NCBI GenBank assembly: GCA_937910385.1
Contig: CALEPT010000188.1
Span: forward strand, 1 to 64,000
Direction: 5' to 3'
DNA: 64,000 nucleotides
DNA from: an uncultured Ruminococcus sp.
GTDB taxonomy: Bacteria > Bacillota > Clostridia > Oscillospirales > Ruminococcaceae
Below, piece by piece: positions 49,304 through 56,301 of this stretch. A program made the translations under genes and the position numbers. Position 1 is the stretch's first letter. Each line of letters opens with the position of its first letter. Below the pieces are notes generated by a model that searched no databases, was not told the origin of the DNA, and saw only the letters and a list, made by a program, of their open reading frames with translations.

Positions 49304-49522
49304 GTGTCTAAAGAAGATGTAATCGAGGTTGAGGGCGTTGTAACCGACGCTCTGCCGAATGCAATGTTCAAGGTTCAGCTTGAAAACGGTCACGAGGTGT
49401 TGGCACACGTTTCCGGCAAGCTCAGAATGAATTATATCAGAATAGTGCCGGGCGACAAGGTAAAGCTTGAAATGTCGCCGTACGATCTGTCAAAGGGTCG
49501 TATAACATGGCGCGTTAAGTAA
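49304..49522 (+). CDS. infA: Translation initiation factor IF-1
   Basis: 72 residues, OB fold. EDVIEVEGVVTDALPNAMFKVQLENGHEVLAHVSGKLR followed by MNYIRIVPGDKVKLEMSPYDL is the universal IF-1 pattern. GTG start after GGGAGG. IF-1 occupies the A site during initiation. Confidence 0.98.
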   Translation: MSKEDVIEVEGVVTDALPNAMFKVQLENGHEVLAHVSGKLRMNYIRIVPGDKVKLEMSPYDLSKGRITWRVK

Positions 49523-49569
49523 TCATAAAGGACTAAAAGGTCCGCTATCCGCTAAAGGAGGTATTTTCA

Positions 49570-49683
49570 ATGAAAGTCAGACCTTCAGTAAAACCTATTT
49601 GCGAAAAGTGCAAGGTTATCAAACGTAAAGGCAGAATCATGGTGATCTGCGAAAATCCAAAGCATAAGCAGCGTCAGGGCTGA
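49570..49683 (+). CDS. rpmJ: 50S ribosomal protein L36
   Basis: 37 residues. MKVRPSVKPICEKCKVIKRK then VICENPKHKQRQG; the C-x2-C-x12-C-x4-H zinc ligands are intact, so this is the zinc-binding form. AAAGGAGG site. Usual place between infA and rpsM. Confidence 0.97.
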   Translation: MKVRPSVKPICEKCKVIKRKGRIMVICENPKHKQRQG

Positions 49684-49716
49684 TCACCCTAACGCGATAA
49701 TGGAGGTAATTACAAT

Positions 49717-50085
49717 ATGGCAAGAATAGCTGGTGTTGACCTTCCGAAGAACAAGAGAGTCGAGATAGGACTCACATATATCTACGGAATCGGTCGTCCT
49801 ACTGCAACAAAGATCCTCGAAGAGACCGGCGTTGACCCCGATGTAAGAGTCAAGGATCTCGCCGAAGAGGACGTAGCAAAGCTTCGTGACTATATCGACG
49901 CAAATTATACCGTTGAGGGCGATCTCCGCCGTGAGGTAGCTCTTAACATCAAGAGACTCGTAGAAATAGGCTGCTACAGAGGCGTTCGTCATCGTAAGGG
50001 TCTGCCTGTAAGAGGTCAGAGAACCAAGACAAACGCAAGAACCCGCAAGGGCCCTGTAAAGACTATCGCTAACAAGAAGAAGTAA
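49717..50085 (+). CDS. rpsM: 30S ribosomal protein S13
   Basis: 122 residues. MARIAGVDLPKNKRVEIGLT, GIGRPTATKILEETG and the C-terminal RGVRHRKGLPVRGQRTKTNARTRKGP are diagnostic. S13 forms bridge B1 and contacts P-site tRNA. Confidence 0.98.
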   Translation: MARIAGVDLPKNKRVEIGLTYIYGIGRPTATKILEETGVDPDVRVKDLAEEDVAKLRDYIDANYTVEGDLRREVALNIKRLVEIGCYRGVRHRKGLPVRGQRTKTNARTRKGPVKTIANKKK

Positions 50086-50099
50086 GGAGGTTATGAACT

Positions 50100-50504
50100 T
50101 TGGCACAGCAGAAGGGTAAAAAGGTTACTACCATCAGAAGACGCAGAGAGCGTAAGAACATCGAAAGCGGCGCAGTTCATATTCAGTCCACTTTCAATAA
50201 TACTATCGTAACTATCACAGACCTCGCAGGAAATGCCATTTCTTGGGCAAGCGCCGGCGAGCTCGGCTTCAGAGGCTCAAAGAAGTCTACTCCCTTCGCA
50301 GCTCAGACAGCTGCCGAGACAGCTGCTAAGGCTGCTATGGAGCACGGACTCAAGAACGTTGAAGTATACGTAAAGGGACCCGGAGCAGGAAGAGAAGCTG
50401 CGATCAGAGCTCTCCAGACAGTTGGTCTTGAGGTAAGAATGATCAAGGACGTTACTCCTATCCCCCACAATGGATGCCGTCCGCCTAAGAGACGTCGTGT
50501 CTGA
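50100..50504 (+). CDS. rpsK: 30S ribosomal protein S11
   Basis: 134 residues. The start is a TTG placed eight bases after GGAGG; the nearest ATG (50094) is out of frame. GAVHIQSTFNNTIVTITDLAG and the C-terminal DVTPIPHNGCRPPKRRRV are characteristic. S11 shapes the mRNA exit path. The rare start codon may lower its initiation relative to neighbours. Confidence 0.97.
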   Translation: MAQQKGKKVTTIRRRRERKNIESGAVHIQSTFNNTIVTITDLAGNAISWASAGELGFRGSKKSTPFAAQTAAETAAKAAMEHGLKNVEVYVKGPGAGREAAIRALQTVGLEVRMIKDVTPIPHNGCRPPKRRRV

Positions 50505-50525
50505 TCAAACAGGAGGTGTTTTAAA

Positions 50526-51125
50526 ATGGCAGTACAGAAAGAACCTATTCTTAAAAAGTGCAGATATCTGGGTATAAGCCCCGCTGTTATGGGCGTTTCC
50601 AAGAAGGAATCGATCCGCTTTAAGAACGCTAACAACAGAAAGAAGATCTCTGAATACGGTCTTCAGCTCAAGGAAAAGCAGAAGCTGAAATTCATCTACG
50701 GCGTGCTCGAAAAGCAGTTCTATCACTACTTCGAGATCGCTTCAAAAATGGAAGGCAAGACAGGTGATAACCTCATTACTTGCCTCGAAACAAGACTGGA
50801 CAGCGTTGTTTACAGAATGGGTCTGGCTCTCACAAGAAGAGAAGCAAGACAGCTTGTTGTTCACAGCCACTATACGGTAAACGGCAAGAAGGTAAACATT
50901 CCTTCCTACAGAGTTAAGGTCGGCGACGTTATCGCTCTCAAGGAGAAGGACAGAACTTCTGAGAAGTTCAAGGCTACAGTAGAGGAGACCAAGGACAGAC
51001 TCGTTCCCGTTTGGCTCACAGCTAATAAGGACGACTTCTCCGCTACAGTAAATCGTCTTCCCTCAGCTGAGGATATTGACTACGAGGTTGCTACACACCT
51101 CATCGTCGAGCTGTACTCCAAGTAA
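50526..51125 (+). CDS. rpsD: 30S ribosomal protein S4
   Basis: 199 residues. S4-domain (~88-150) with LETRLDSVVYRMGLALTRREARQLVVH and HYTVNGKKVNIPSYRVK. The N-terminal zinc motif of some S4 is absent. S4 starts 30S assembly and represses the alpha operon in other bacteria. AGGAGG site. Confidence 0.97.
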   Translation: MAVQKEPILKKCRYLGISPAVMGVSKKESIRFKNANNRKKISEYGLQLKEKQKLKFIYGVLEKQFYHYFEIASKMEGKTGDNLITCLETRLDSVVYRMGLALTRREARQLVVHSHYTVNGKKVNIPSYRVKVGDVIALKEKDRTSEKFKATVEETKDRLVPVWLTANKDDFSATVNRLPSAEDIDYEVATHLIVELYSK

Positions 51126-51194
51126 TAGTATACTTCTTTTACTTGAATATACAGCACTCGAAAAACACATTAATTGCGAAATAGGAGGGTTTTT

Positions 51195-52160
51195 ATGCTG
51201 GAAAAAATTAATAAGCCTGATATTGATATTGTCGAGCTTAAAAGTGACGGCAAATACGGCAAATTCGTTTTAGCACCGTTGGAGCGCGGGTACGGTATTA
51301 CTCTTGGAAACAGTCTCAGACGTGTGCTGCTCTCCTCACTTCCCGGTGTGGCTGTGACTTCCGTAAAGCTTTCGGGCAAGGACGGAACAGTCCACCATGA
51401 GTTGTCAACTATTCCGGGCGTAAAAGAAGACGTTACCGAAATAATCCTCAGTATAAAGGGGCTTACCGCAAAGCTTTACGGTGAAGGTCCGAAGACAGTA
51501 TATATAGAAGCAGAGGGCGAGTGCGAAATAACTGCCGGTGATATAAAAACCGACTCTGAGGTCAATATCCTCGATCCCGGTATGCATATCGCTACACTGG
51601 GCAAGGACGCCAAGCTTTATATGGAGATAACTATAGACAGAGGCAGAGGCTATGTTTCCGCAGAAAGAAACAAAAAGCAGGTAAACCTCCCTGTTGATGT
51701 TATCGCTGTTGACAGCATCTATACTCCTGTTCTGAAGGTCAATTATACCGTAGAAGATACCCGTCTCGGACAGGTGACCGACTATGATAAGCTTACAATG
51801 GAGGTATGGACCGACGGTACTATCTCCGCTAAGGAAGCTCTTTCACAGGCGGCTAATCTCCTCGGAGAACACCTCAAGCTCTTCATCGACCTCTCGGAAG
51901 AAGCAGGGCTTGCAGAGGTGCTCGTTGAAAAGGACGAGAAGGGTAAGGAGAAGATCCTTGAAATGACTATTGAGGACCTCGACCTTTCGGTGCGTTCCTT
52001 CAATTGCTTAAAGCGTGCGGGAATTAATACCGTGGACGACTTGATAAACAAGTCTGAGGAAGAAATGATGAAGGTTAGAAACCTTGGAAAGAAATCCTTC
52101 GACGAGGTCAAGGAAAAGCTCCAGTCACTGGGCTTCGACCTCTCCTCGGAAGAAGAATGA
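51195..52160 (+). CDS. rpoA: DNA-directed RNA polymerase subunit alpha
   Basis: 321 residues. The N-terminal dimerisation domain has FVLAPLERGYGITLGNSLRRVLLSSLPG; the C-terminal domain that binds UP elements and activators has LDLSVRSFNCLKRAGINTVDDL. ATG at 51195 follows GGAGGG and matches the family N-terminus. Last but one gene of the superoperon. Confidence 0.98.
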   Translation: MLEKINKPDIDIVELKSDGKYGKFVLAPLERGYGITLGNSLRRVLLSSLPGVAVTSVKLSGKDGTVHHELSTIPGVKEDVTEIILSIKGLTAKLYGEGPKTVYIEAEGECEITAGDIKTDSEVNILDPGMHIATLGKDAKLYMEITIDRGRGYVSAERNKKQVNLPVDVIAVDSIYTPVLKVNYTVEDTRLGQVTDYDKLTMEVWTDGTISAKEALSQAANLLGEHLKLFIDLSEEAGLAEVLVEKDEKGKEKILEMTIEDLDLSVRSFNCLKRAGINTVDDLINKSEEEMMKVRNLGKKSFDEVKEKLQSLGFDLSSEEE

Positions 52161-52190
52161 TCCCTATAAATTAAAAAGGAGTGAAATACA

Positions 52191-52532
52191 ATGCCGGGTA
52201 CAAGAAAGCTGGGCAGAACATCTGACCATAGAAAGGCTATGCTCAGAGGCATGGTGACTTTCCTTCTTGAAAACGGTCAGATCGAAACGACCGTAACAAG
52301 AGCAAAGGAAGTTCGTGCAGTCGCAGAAAAAATGATCACTATCGGTAAAAATGATGATCTGCACTCCAAGCGTCAGGTATTGGCTTACGTTACTAAGGAG
52401 TCCGTTGCAAAGAAGCTTTTCGACGAGATCTCACCTAAATATGCTGACAGAAACGGCGGATACACACAGATCGTGAAGATCGGTCCCCGCCGCGGAGACG
52501 CTGCTGAAATGGCTATCATCAAGCTCGTTTGA
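52191..52532 (+). CDS. rplQ: 50S ribosomal protein L17
   Basis: 113 residues. PGTRKLGRTSDHRKAMLRGM, the TTVTRAKEVR-like segment and GGYTQIVKIGPRRGDAAEMAIIKLV are characteristic. Last gene of the superoperon, followed by a strong terminator. Confidence 0.98.
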   Translation: MPGTRKLGRTSDHRKAMLRGMVTFLLENGQIETTVTRAKEVRAVAEKMITIGKNDDLHSKRQVLAYVTKESVAKKLFDEISPKYADRNGGYTQIVKIGPRRGDAAEMAIIKLV

Positions 52533-52550
52533 TCGTAAACAGAGTATAAG

Positions 52551-52578
52551 AACCGTTCCCGAAAGGGAACGGTTTTTT
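52551..52578 (+). terminator. Terminator of the ribosomal superoperon
   Basis: Perfect ten-base stem AACCGTTCCC / GGGAACGGTT with GAAA tetraloop and a T run. Confidence 0.92.
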
Positions 52579-52596
52579 ATTTTTTTGCGCCCATTT

Positions 52597-52605
52597 TTTG
52601 TCGAA
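52597..52605 (+). promoter_or_regulatory. Possible Spo0A binding box
   Basis: TTTGTCGAA flanked by more T and AG, matching the 0A-box consensus, ~140 bases before the metzincin-like gene. A single nine-base match is expected about once by chance in this window. Confidence 0.25.
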
Positions 52606-52648
52606 AGCTTTGGCGTGGGCACAAAAACCGGAAAGAATATTTGTTTAT

Positions 52649-52682
52649 TGTGCGTATTGACTTTGATGTAAAAATATGATAA
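52649..52682 (+). promoter_or_regulatory. Probable promoter of the metzincin-like gene
   Basis: TTGACT, 17 bases, TAATCT, about 60 bases before the GTG start; an AAAGGAGG ribosome site follows at 52725. Confidence 0.5.
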
Positions 52683-52741
52683 TCTGTAGGTGTAAAGACA
52701 AGGCGCCGTGCTTTACCAATAATTAAAAGGAGGACAGTTAA

Positions 52742-53521
52742 GTGAAAAAAAGAATTATCTCAGCAATCCTAAGCCTTGCTGTTATGATTAGTGCAGCTTC
52801 CTCTCATTTTGAGGTACAGGAAGCAAAGGCTAACAATCGAAAAATGAATGTTTATGTTAACTATGGTCAAAGTGTGTCAGAAGTATATGGATCTTCTACA
52901 ACTTATTTGAATCGCTTTCCGAATATTGTCAATAGAGTAACGGTTTACTATATGGCTGTTGCGGGTATTAATATTGATTTTAAGTATACTGGTTCATACT
53001 TTAATGTCATATGCACTAATGCAGATTCATGTAGATCTGAATTACAGGATTTTAATCATGAATGTTTACATATAAGTGAATATAATTGTGGTAACGGTTA
53101 TACATATCACTGTACAAATTATACAAAAATTAAAAACGATGAGTTTTCAGCTGCGGATAATTATCAGAATGGTGTAGCATTTTATCTTACATCTGCAAAA
53201 TTATGCAGAAGAGATTCAAATTATTTACATGGTTATGTTAATGGAGTAACATTTGGTAATCGAAAGTGTATTATTGCAAGGGACTATGATTATACATATT
53301 TATATTATAGTGATCCAGCAAATGATTACGTTTATGTGTCTGGAACAATTGTGCACGAGCTTGGTCATATGTATTATGTGACTCATCATTATGAAAATGG
53401 AGTTACAGATTGTATTTGGGGACATAACCATAATTCATATGATGTTAAAAAATATATAAAAGTTTGTAGCATCTGTGCTGCAACAATTCAAAGTAATGCC
53501 GATTTATATCAACATTCATAG
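52742..53521 (+). CDS. Secreted metzincin-like metalloprotease
   Basis: A 259-residue exported protein: Lys-start signal peptide (~1-29), then a Tyr/Asn/Cys-rich domain. The zinc motif HELGHMYYVTHH (His205, Glu206, His209, His215) fits HExxHxxxxxH, though the metzincin Gly at position eight is Tyr. Cys224, Cys242 and Cys245 (CSIC) recall the Cys cluster of archaemetzincins, but overall identity to a named family is not clear to me. Codons are much more A/T-rich than neighbours, suggesting recent acquisition or relaxed selection. GTG start after AAAGGAGG. Twelve bases before a lipoprotein gene, so probably co-transcribed. Confidence 0.6.
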   Translation: MKKRIISAILSLAVMISAASSHFEVQEAKANNRKMNVYVNYGQSVSEVYGSSTTYLNRFPNIVNRVTVYYMAVAGINIDFKYTGSYFNVICTNADSCRSELQDFNHECLHISEYNCGNGYTYHCTNYTKIKNDEFSAADNYQNGVAFYLTSAKLCRRDSNYLHGYVNGVTFGNRKCIIARDYDYTYLYYSDPANDYVYVSGTIVHELGHMYYVTHHYENGVTDCIWGHNHNSYDVKKYIKVCSICAATIQSNADLYQHS

Positions 53522-53532
53522 GAGGAATATAT

Positions 53533-54153
53533 ATGAAAAAAATATTACCTGTTTTAATACTATCCGCCTTGGTACTGTTCAGCTGTGGTGAAAGTAATGC
53601 TTCCAATAAATCTGTTTTGGATCAGAATGAACCCCTAACTACCGAAATTATTGAGAAAGATGACGAAGATATAATAGATGATGAATCGGAAGATGAATTT
53701 GAAACATTTGATAGCTTTGAAGCTTTTAAGGATTCCGATTTATATAATAATCTTGAAAAAAGAGGAATAACACCCTTAAAACTCCAATATAATGAAAACG
53801 ATCATCTTCTAAAGGGAATACAGGCGGCAGAAGATTATTACGAATGCTATTTTGAAGATCTTGTCTCCGGCAAGAGAATGGTGTTTATTCTTAAATATAA
53901 TACGGAATATAATTCCGCCGAAGAATATGGAAATGATCTGATGATAGCTGAAGAATTTACGACAACCGTTGAAGTAAACGGAAACAATTACGATGTATAT
54001 GTTGCTTCTACGGTTATGGATGAAACAGATCACTTGCTTACCTGTAAGTTCTCTGAGGATTGCTTTGTTGTCTTATGCGGTGTCGATCCTCTGTCGTCAG
54101 ATGAACTGCTGCAATACTTCTCCGAATTTGAACTTGTGGCTTACGCAGAATGA
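53533..54153 (+). CDS. Acidic lipoprotein of unknown function (paralogue 1)
   Basis: A 206-residue lipoprotein. The signal ends LFSCGE (Cys 18), followed by a Ser/Thr/Asp/Glu-rich linker, then a domain starting FDSFEAFKDSDLYNNL and ending LLQYFSEFELVAYAE. No catalytic motif recognised. It is clearly related to the next gene: aligned F-x-S-x-E-x-F/Y, RMVFILKYN-EYNSAEEYGND versus GYTFRFDENYENADDFGKN, EVNGNNYDVYVASTVMDE versus ERGEETYEVYLINTVMGG. AT-rich. AGGAGGA site. Confidence 0.65.
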   Translation: MKKILPVLILSALVLFSCGESNASNKSVLDQNEPLTTEIIEKDDEDIIDDESEDEFETFDSFEAFKDSDLYNNLEKRGITPLKLQYNENDHLLKGIQAAEDYYECYFEDLVSGKRMVFILKYNTEYNSAEEYGNDLMIAEEFTTTVEVNGNNYDVYVASTVMDETDHLLTCKFSEDCFVVLCGVDPLSSDELLQYFSEFELVAYAE

Positions 54154-54207
54154 GTATGCTTTAGCTAATATTATGCCGCTATAGTTCATTCGTAAGGAGG
54201 GATAACA

Positions 54208-54852
54208 ATGAAAAAAATTCTATGCTTGTTATTGGTATTGTCAGCGTTATGTAGTTGCGGAGTTGCTGAGCAGCCAGCTAATACAGCAACCGAAATTGAA
54301 GCGACATCCACCGCTGTTACAGAGGAAGCAAATACTATTTCCATGAGTGAAGCATTAGACCCAGAATTGTTTGACCCTATCACCACCTTCACCTGCTATT
54401 CAGTGGAAGAATTTGCTGAAACAGACTATTGCAAGAATATGATAGCTTCGGGCTTTGATTTCCGTGTTTTGAGCTATGATGAAGAAAAGTATACACTTAC
54501 CTCTATCAGCTCGGATACTATAAGCACCTGGTATGATTTCCACCTGATCGAAAATGAAACCGGCCGCATGATCGGATATACATTCAGATTCGACGAAAAT
54601 TATGAAAATGCTGATGATTTCGGAAAAAACGTTTATATAGAAAAGGCTGATATGGTTACAACTGCTGAGAGAGGTGAGGAAACATATGAAGTATACCTCA
54701 TCAATACTGTTATGGGAGGTGAAGATAATTATCACCTGTTCTATATTCCCGAAGAAGGCTGCTATGATTCAATGCGTGTGAGCGGCTCTGCTTCTCCCGA
54801 AGTAATACTGCAATACTTCTCCGAATTTGATATTGTAACTTATGAAGAATAA
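54208..54852 (+). CDS. Acidic lipoprotein of unknown function (paralogue 2)
   Basis: A 214-residue lipoprotein; signal ends LCSCGV (Cys 17), then an Ala/Thr/Glu linker and the same domain as the previous gene (YSVEEFAETDYCKNM through LQYFSEFDIVTYEE). Role unknown; the domain may bind a ligand or a partner at the cell surface. Base composition moves back toward the genome average near the 3' end. Followed by a terminator. Confidence 0.65.
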   Translation: MKKILCLLLVLSALCSCGVAEQPANTATEIEATSTAVTEEANTISMSEALDPELFDPITTFTCYSVEEFAETDYCKNMIASGFDFRVLSYDEEKYTLTSISSDTISTWYDFHLIENETGRMIGYTFRFDENYENADDFGKNVYIEKADMVTTAERGEETYEVYLINTVMGGEDNYHLFYIPEEGCYDSMRVSGSASPEVILQYFSEFDIVTYEE

Positions 54853-54855
54853 AAG

Positions 54856-54880
54856 AAGCTCCCCACATGGGAGCTTTTTT
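54856..54880 (+). terminator. Terminator of the metzincin/lipoprotein unit
   Basis: AAGCTCCC / GGGAGCTT stem with five-base loop and a T run directly after the last gene. Confidence 0.88.
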
Positions 54881-54945
54881 GCGCATAAGACGAGAAGTGC
54901 AATTAGTAATACCAAAACATAATTACTAACATATAATTACCGGGA

Positions 54946-55030
54946 GCGGAGAGAGACTGTCCGACCCGTACAGAGTGAGCGAGCGCTGCGAGCGAGAGCG
55001 TGGCTCGGGGTCAAGCTGACACAGCTTGCG
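54946..55030 (+). repeat. Dispersed intergenic repeat, copy 4
   Basis: GCGGAGAGAGACTGTCC, CAGAGTGAGCGAGCGCTGCG, AGCGTGGCTCGGGGTCAAGC and TGACACAGCTT: the same element as copies 1-3, including the GTCAAGCTGACACAGCTT end seen in copy 2. Confidence 0.72.
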
Positions 55031-55088
55031 GGGTGTGGGGCAGAGCCCCACTGAAATGTGAAAGCTACGTTAAATCGGCAAAAAACAC

Positions 55089-55117
55089 TTGCATTATCCT
55101 TGGAATTGTGTTATAAT
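55089..55117 (+). promoter_or_regulatory. Promoter of yajC
   Basis: TTGCAT, 17 bases ending TGT, TATAAT (extended -10), ~55 bases before yajC. Confidence 0.8.
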
Positions 55118-55170
55118 ATTCCTTGTATTATAGTGTTAAAGCCGCGAGTGCGGCAGAATGGAGATAGTTT

Positions 55171-55710
55171 ATGAACAGAAAAAAGCTCATAGGAATTATA
55201 AACGCGGTATTGCTTGCCGTTTGCTCAGCTTCATACGCGGCAATGACTGCTTTTGCAGAGGAGTCTGCGGACACGGCTTCATCGACTGATACGGCTGCGT
55301 CGGCAGCGGGAGGCTCTTTCTTCACCCTGATCCTTCCTCTGCTCATTATGTTTGCGCTGCTCTACTTCATTGCTATACGTCCTCAGAAGAAGAGAGACAA
55401 GGAGCTTAAGGAAATGCAGGATAGCCTTCAGGTAGGCGACGAGGTAGTTACTGGCGGCGGAATAGTCGGTATAGTTGTCAGCGTTGGTGAGGATACCGTT
55501 GTCATCGAGACCGGCGGTGCAAAGCACAAGCTCAGGATCAAGAACTGGGCGATAACCGAGAATGTTACAGCTCTTGAGCGTATCAAGGAGGCTAAGGCTT
55601 CCGGCGCTGCGAAGAAATCAAAGGATTCAGGGCTTGCTTCTGCTGCCGTAGTTGACGATGACAGTGACGATGGAAAGAAGTCCAAGAAAAAGAGCAAGGA
55701 CGAGGAATAA
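55171..55710 (+). CDS. yajC: Preprotein translocase accessory protein YajC
   Basis: A 179-residue protein. An N-terminal hydrophobic segment (~7-28, LLAVCSASYAAMTAFAEE) resembles a signal peptide; the YajC core follows with its membrane helix (~48-68), YFIAIRPQKKRDKELKEMQ and SLQVGDEVVTGGGIVGIVV. A Lys/Asp/Ser-rich tail extends to the end (GKKSKKKSKDEE). YajC associates with SecDF. It is longer than the ~90-110 residue typical protein because of both ends. Confidence 0.9.
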   Translation: MNRKKLIGIINAVLLAVCSASYAAMTAFAEESADTASSTDTAASAAGGSFFTLILPLLIMFALLYFIAIRPQKKRDKELKEMQDSLQVGDEVVTGGGIVGIVVSVGEDTVVIETGGAKHKLRIKNWAITENVTALERIKEAKASGAAKKSKDSGLASAAVVDDDSDDGKKSKKKSKDEE

Positions 55711-55719
55711 AAATAATAT

Positions 55720-55764
55720 CCTCCGCATAGAATTGGTTGTACAATTCTTTTGCGGAGGTTTTTT
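55720..55764 (+). terminator. Hairpin with T run overlapping a ribosome binding site
   Basis: CCTCCGCA and AGAATTG pair with CAATTCT and TGCGGAGG (15 pairs with a small internal loop), loop GTTGTA, then TTTTTT. The 3' arm carries the GGAGG of the next gene, whose ATG is at 55766. It can both terminate yajC transcripts and hide the ribosome site. Confidence 0.75.
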
Positions 55765-55765
55765 C

Positions 55766-56164
55766 ATGCGCACTTATCGTCGCAGCATCTGGACAAACAG
55801 TTGTCTCAGCTTGCTGCTTTCATCGGCGTTGGGACTTATGATCATGCTGCTGTTTTTAGTTTTGTCGGCGCTGATAATATACTTTTTTCTGGGGGACATG
55901 AAATTTTCACGGTATTTTTCTTTGTCAGCCCTTATAACGGGAGGATACACAGGTTCATTTTTCTGCGGAAAGTACAGGCGGCGAAGAGGTATTGCCGAGG
56001 GAGCTCTCTGCGGACTGATAATGTATGCTTCTATTGCAGTGTGCGGAGCTGCTGTTACGGGAAGCTTTATAGGCATAAAAAAGCTCCTCCTGCTTGCCGT
56101 TTCCGGCGCAGCAGGCGGAGCTGTAGGTGTAAATTCAAAGAGACCCAAGAATTTAAGGGAATGA
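55766..56164 (+). CDS. Small membrane protein of the TIGR04086 type
   Basis: A 132-residue protein with four hydrophobic segments (near 12-40, 48-66, 78-98, 103-122). It fits the TIGR04086/YrzE-like membrane family, whose genes often follow yajC in Clostridia; function unknown. ATG at 55766 is preceded by GGAGG at 55754; an earlier in-frame start lies inside yajC and is rejected. Basic C-terminus (NSKRPKNLRE). Confidence 0.75.
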   Translation: MRTYRRSIWTNSCLSLLLSSALGLMIMLLFLVLSALIIYFFLGDMKFSRYFSLSALITGGYTGSFFCGKYRRRRGIAEGALCGLIMYASIAVCGAAVTGSFIGIKKLLLLAVSGAAGGAVGVNSKRPKNLRE

Positions 56165-56301
56165 TCTGTTTCGGGAACTTTTTCACCAATCCTTGCGAAA
56201 TGGATGGCATTTTGGGATACCATTCTGCGTTTATGTGCTTACTCTGAGCGGGGAGGAAAGCCGATCTCCGCTAAATCATATAAAGAGTTGAAAATTATGC
56301 G

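Noticed and set aside
52742..54852. Toxin-immunity or defence cassette
   Set aside because: Considered because of the exported protease-like protein and small partners, but all three have export signals, and no toxin, nuclease or immunity domain was recognised.
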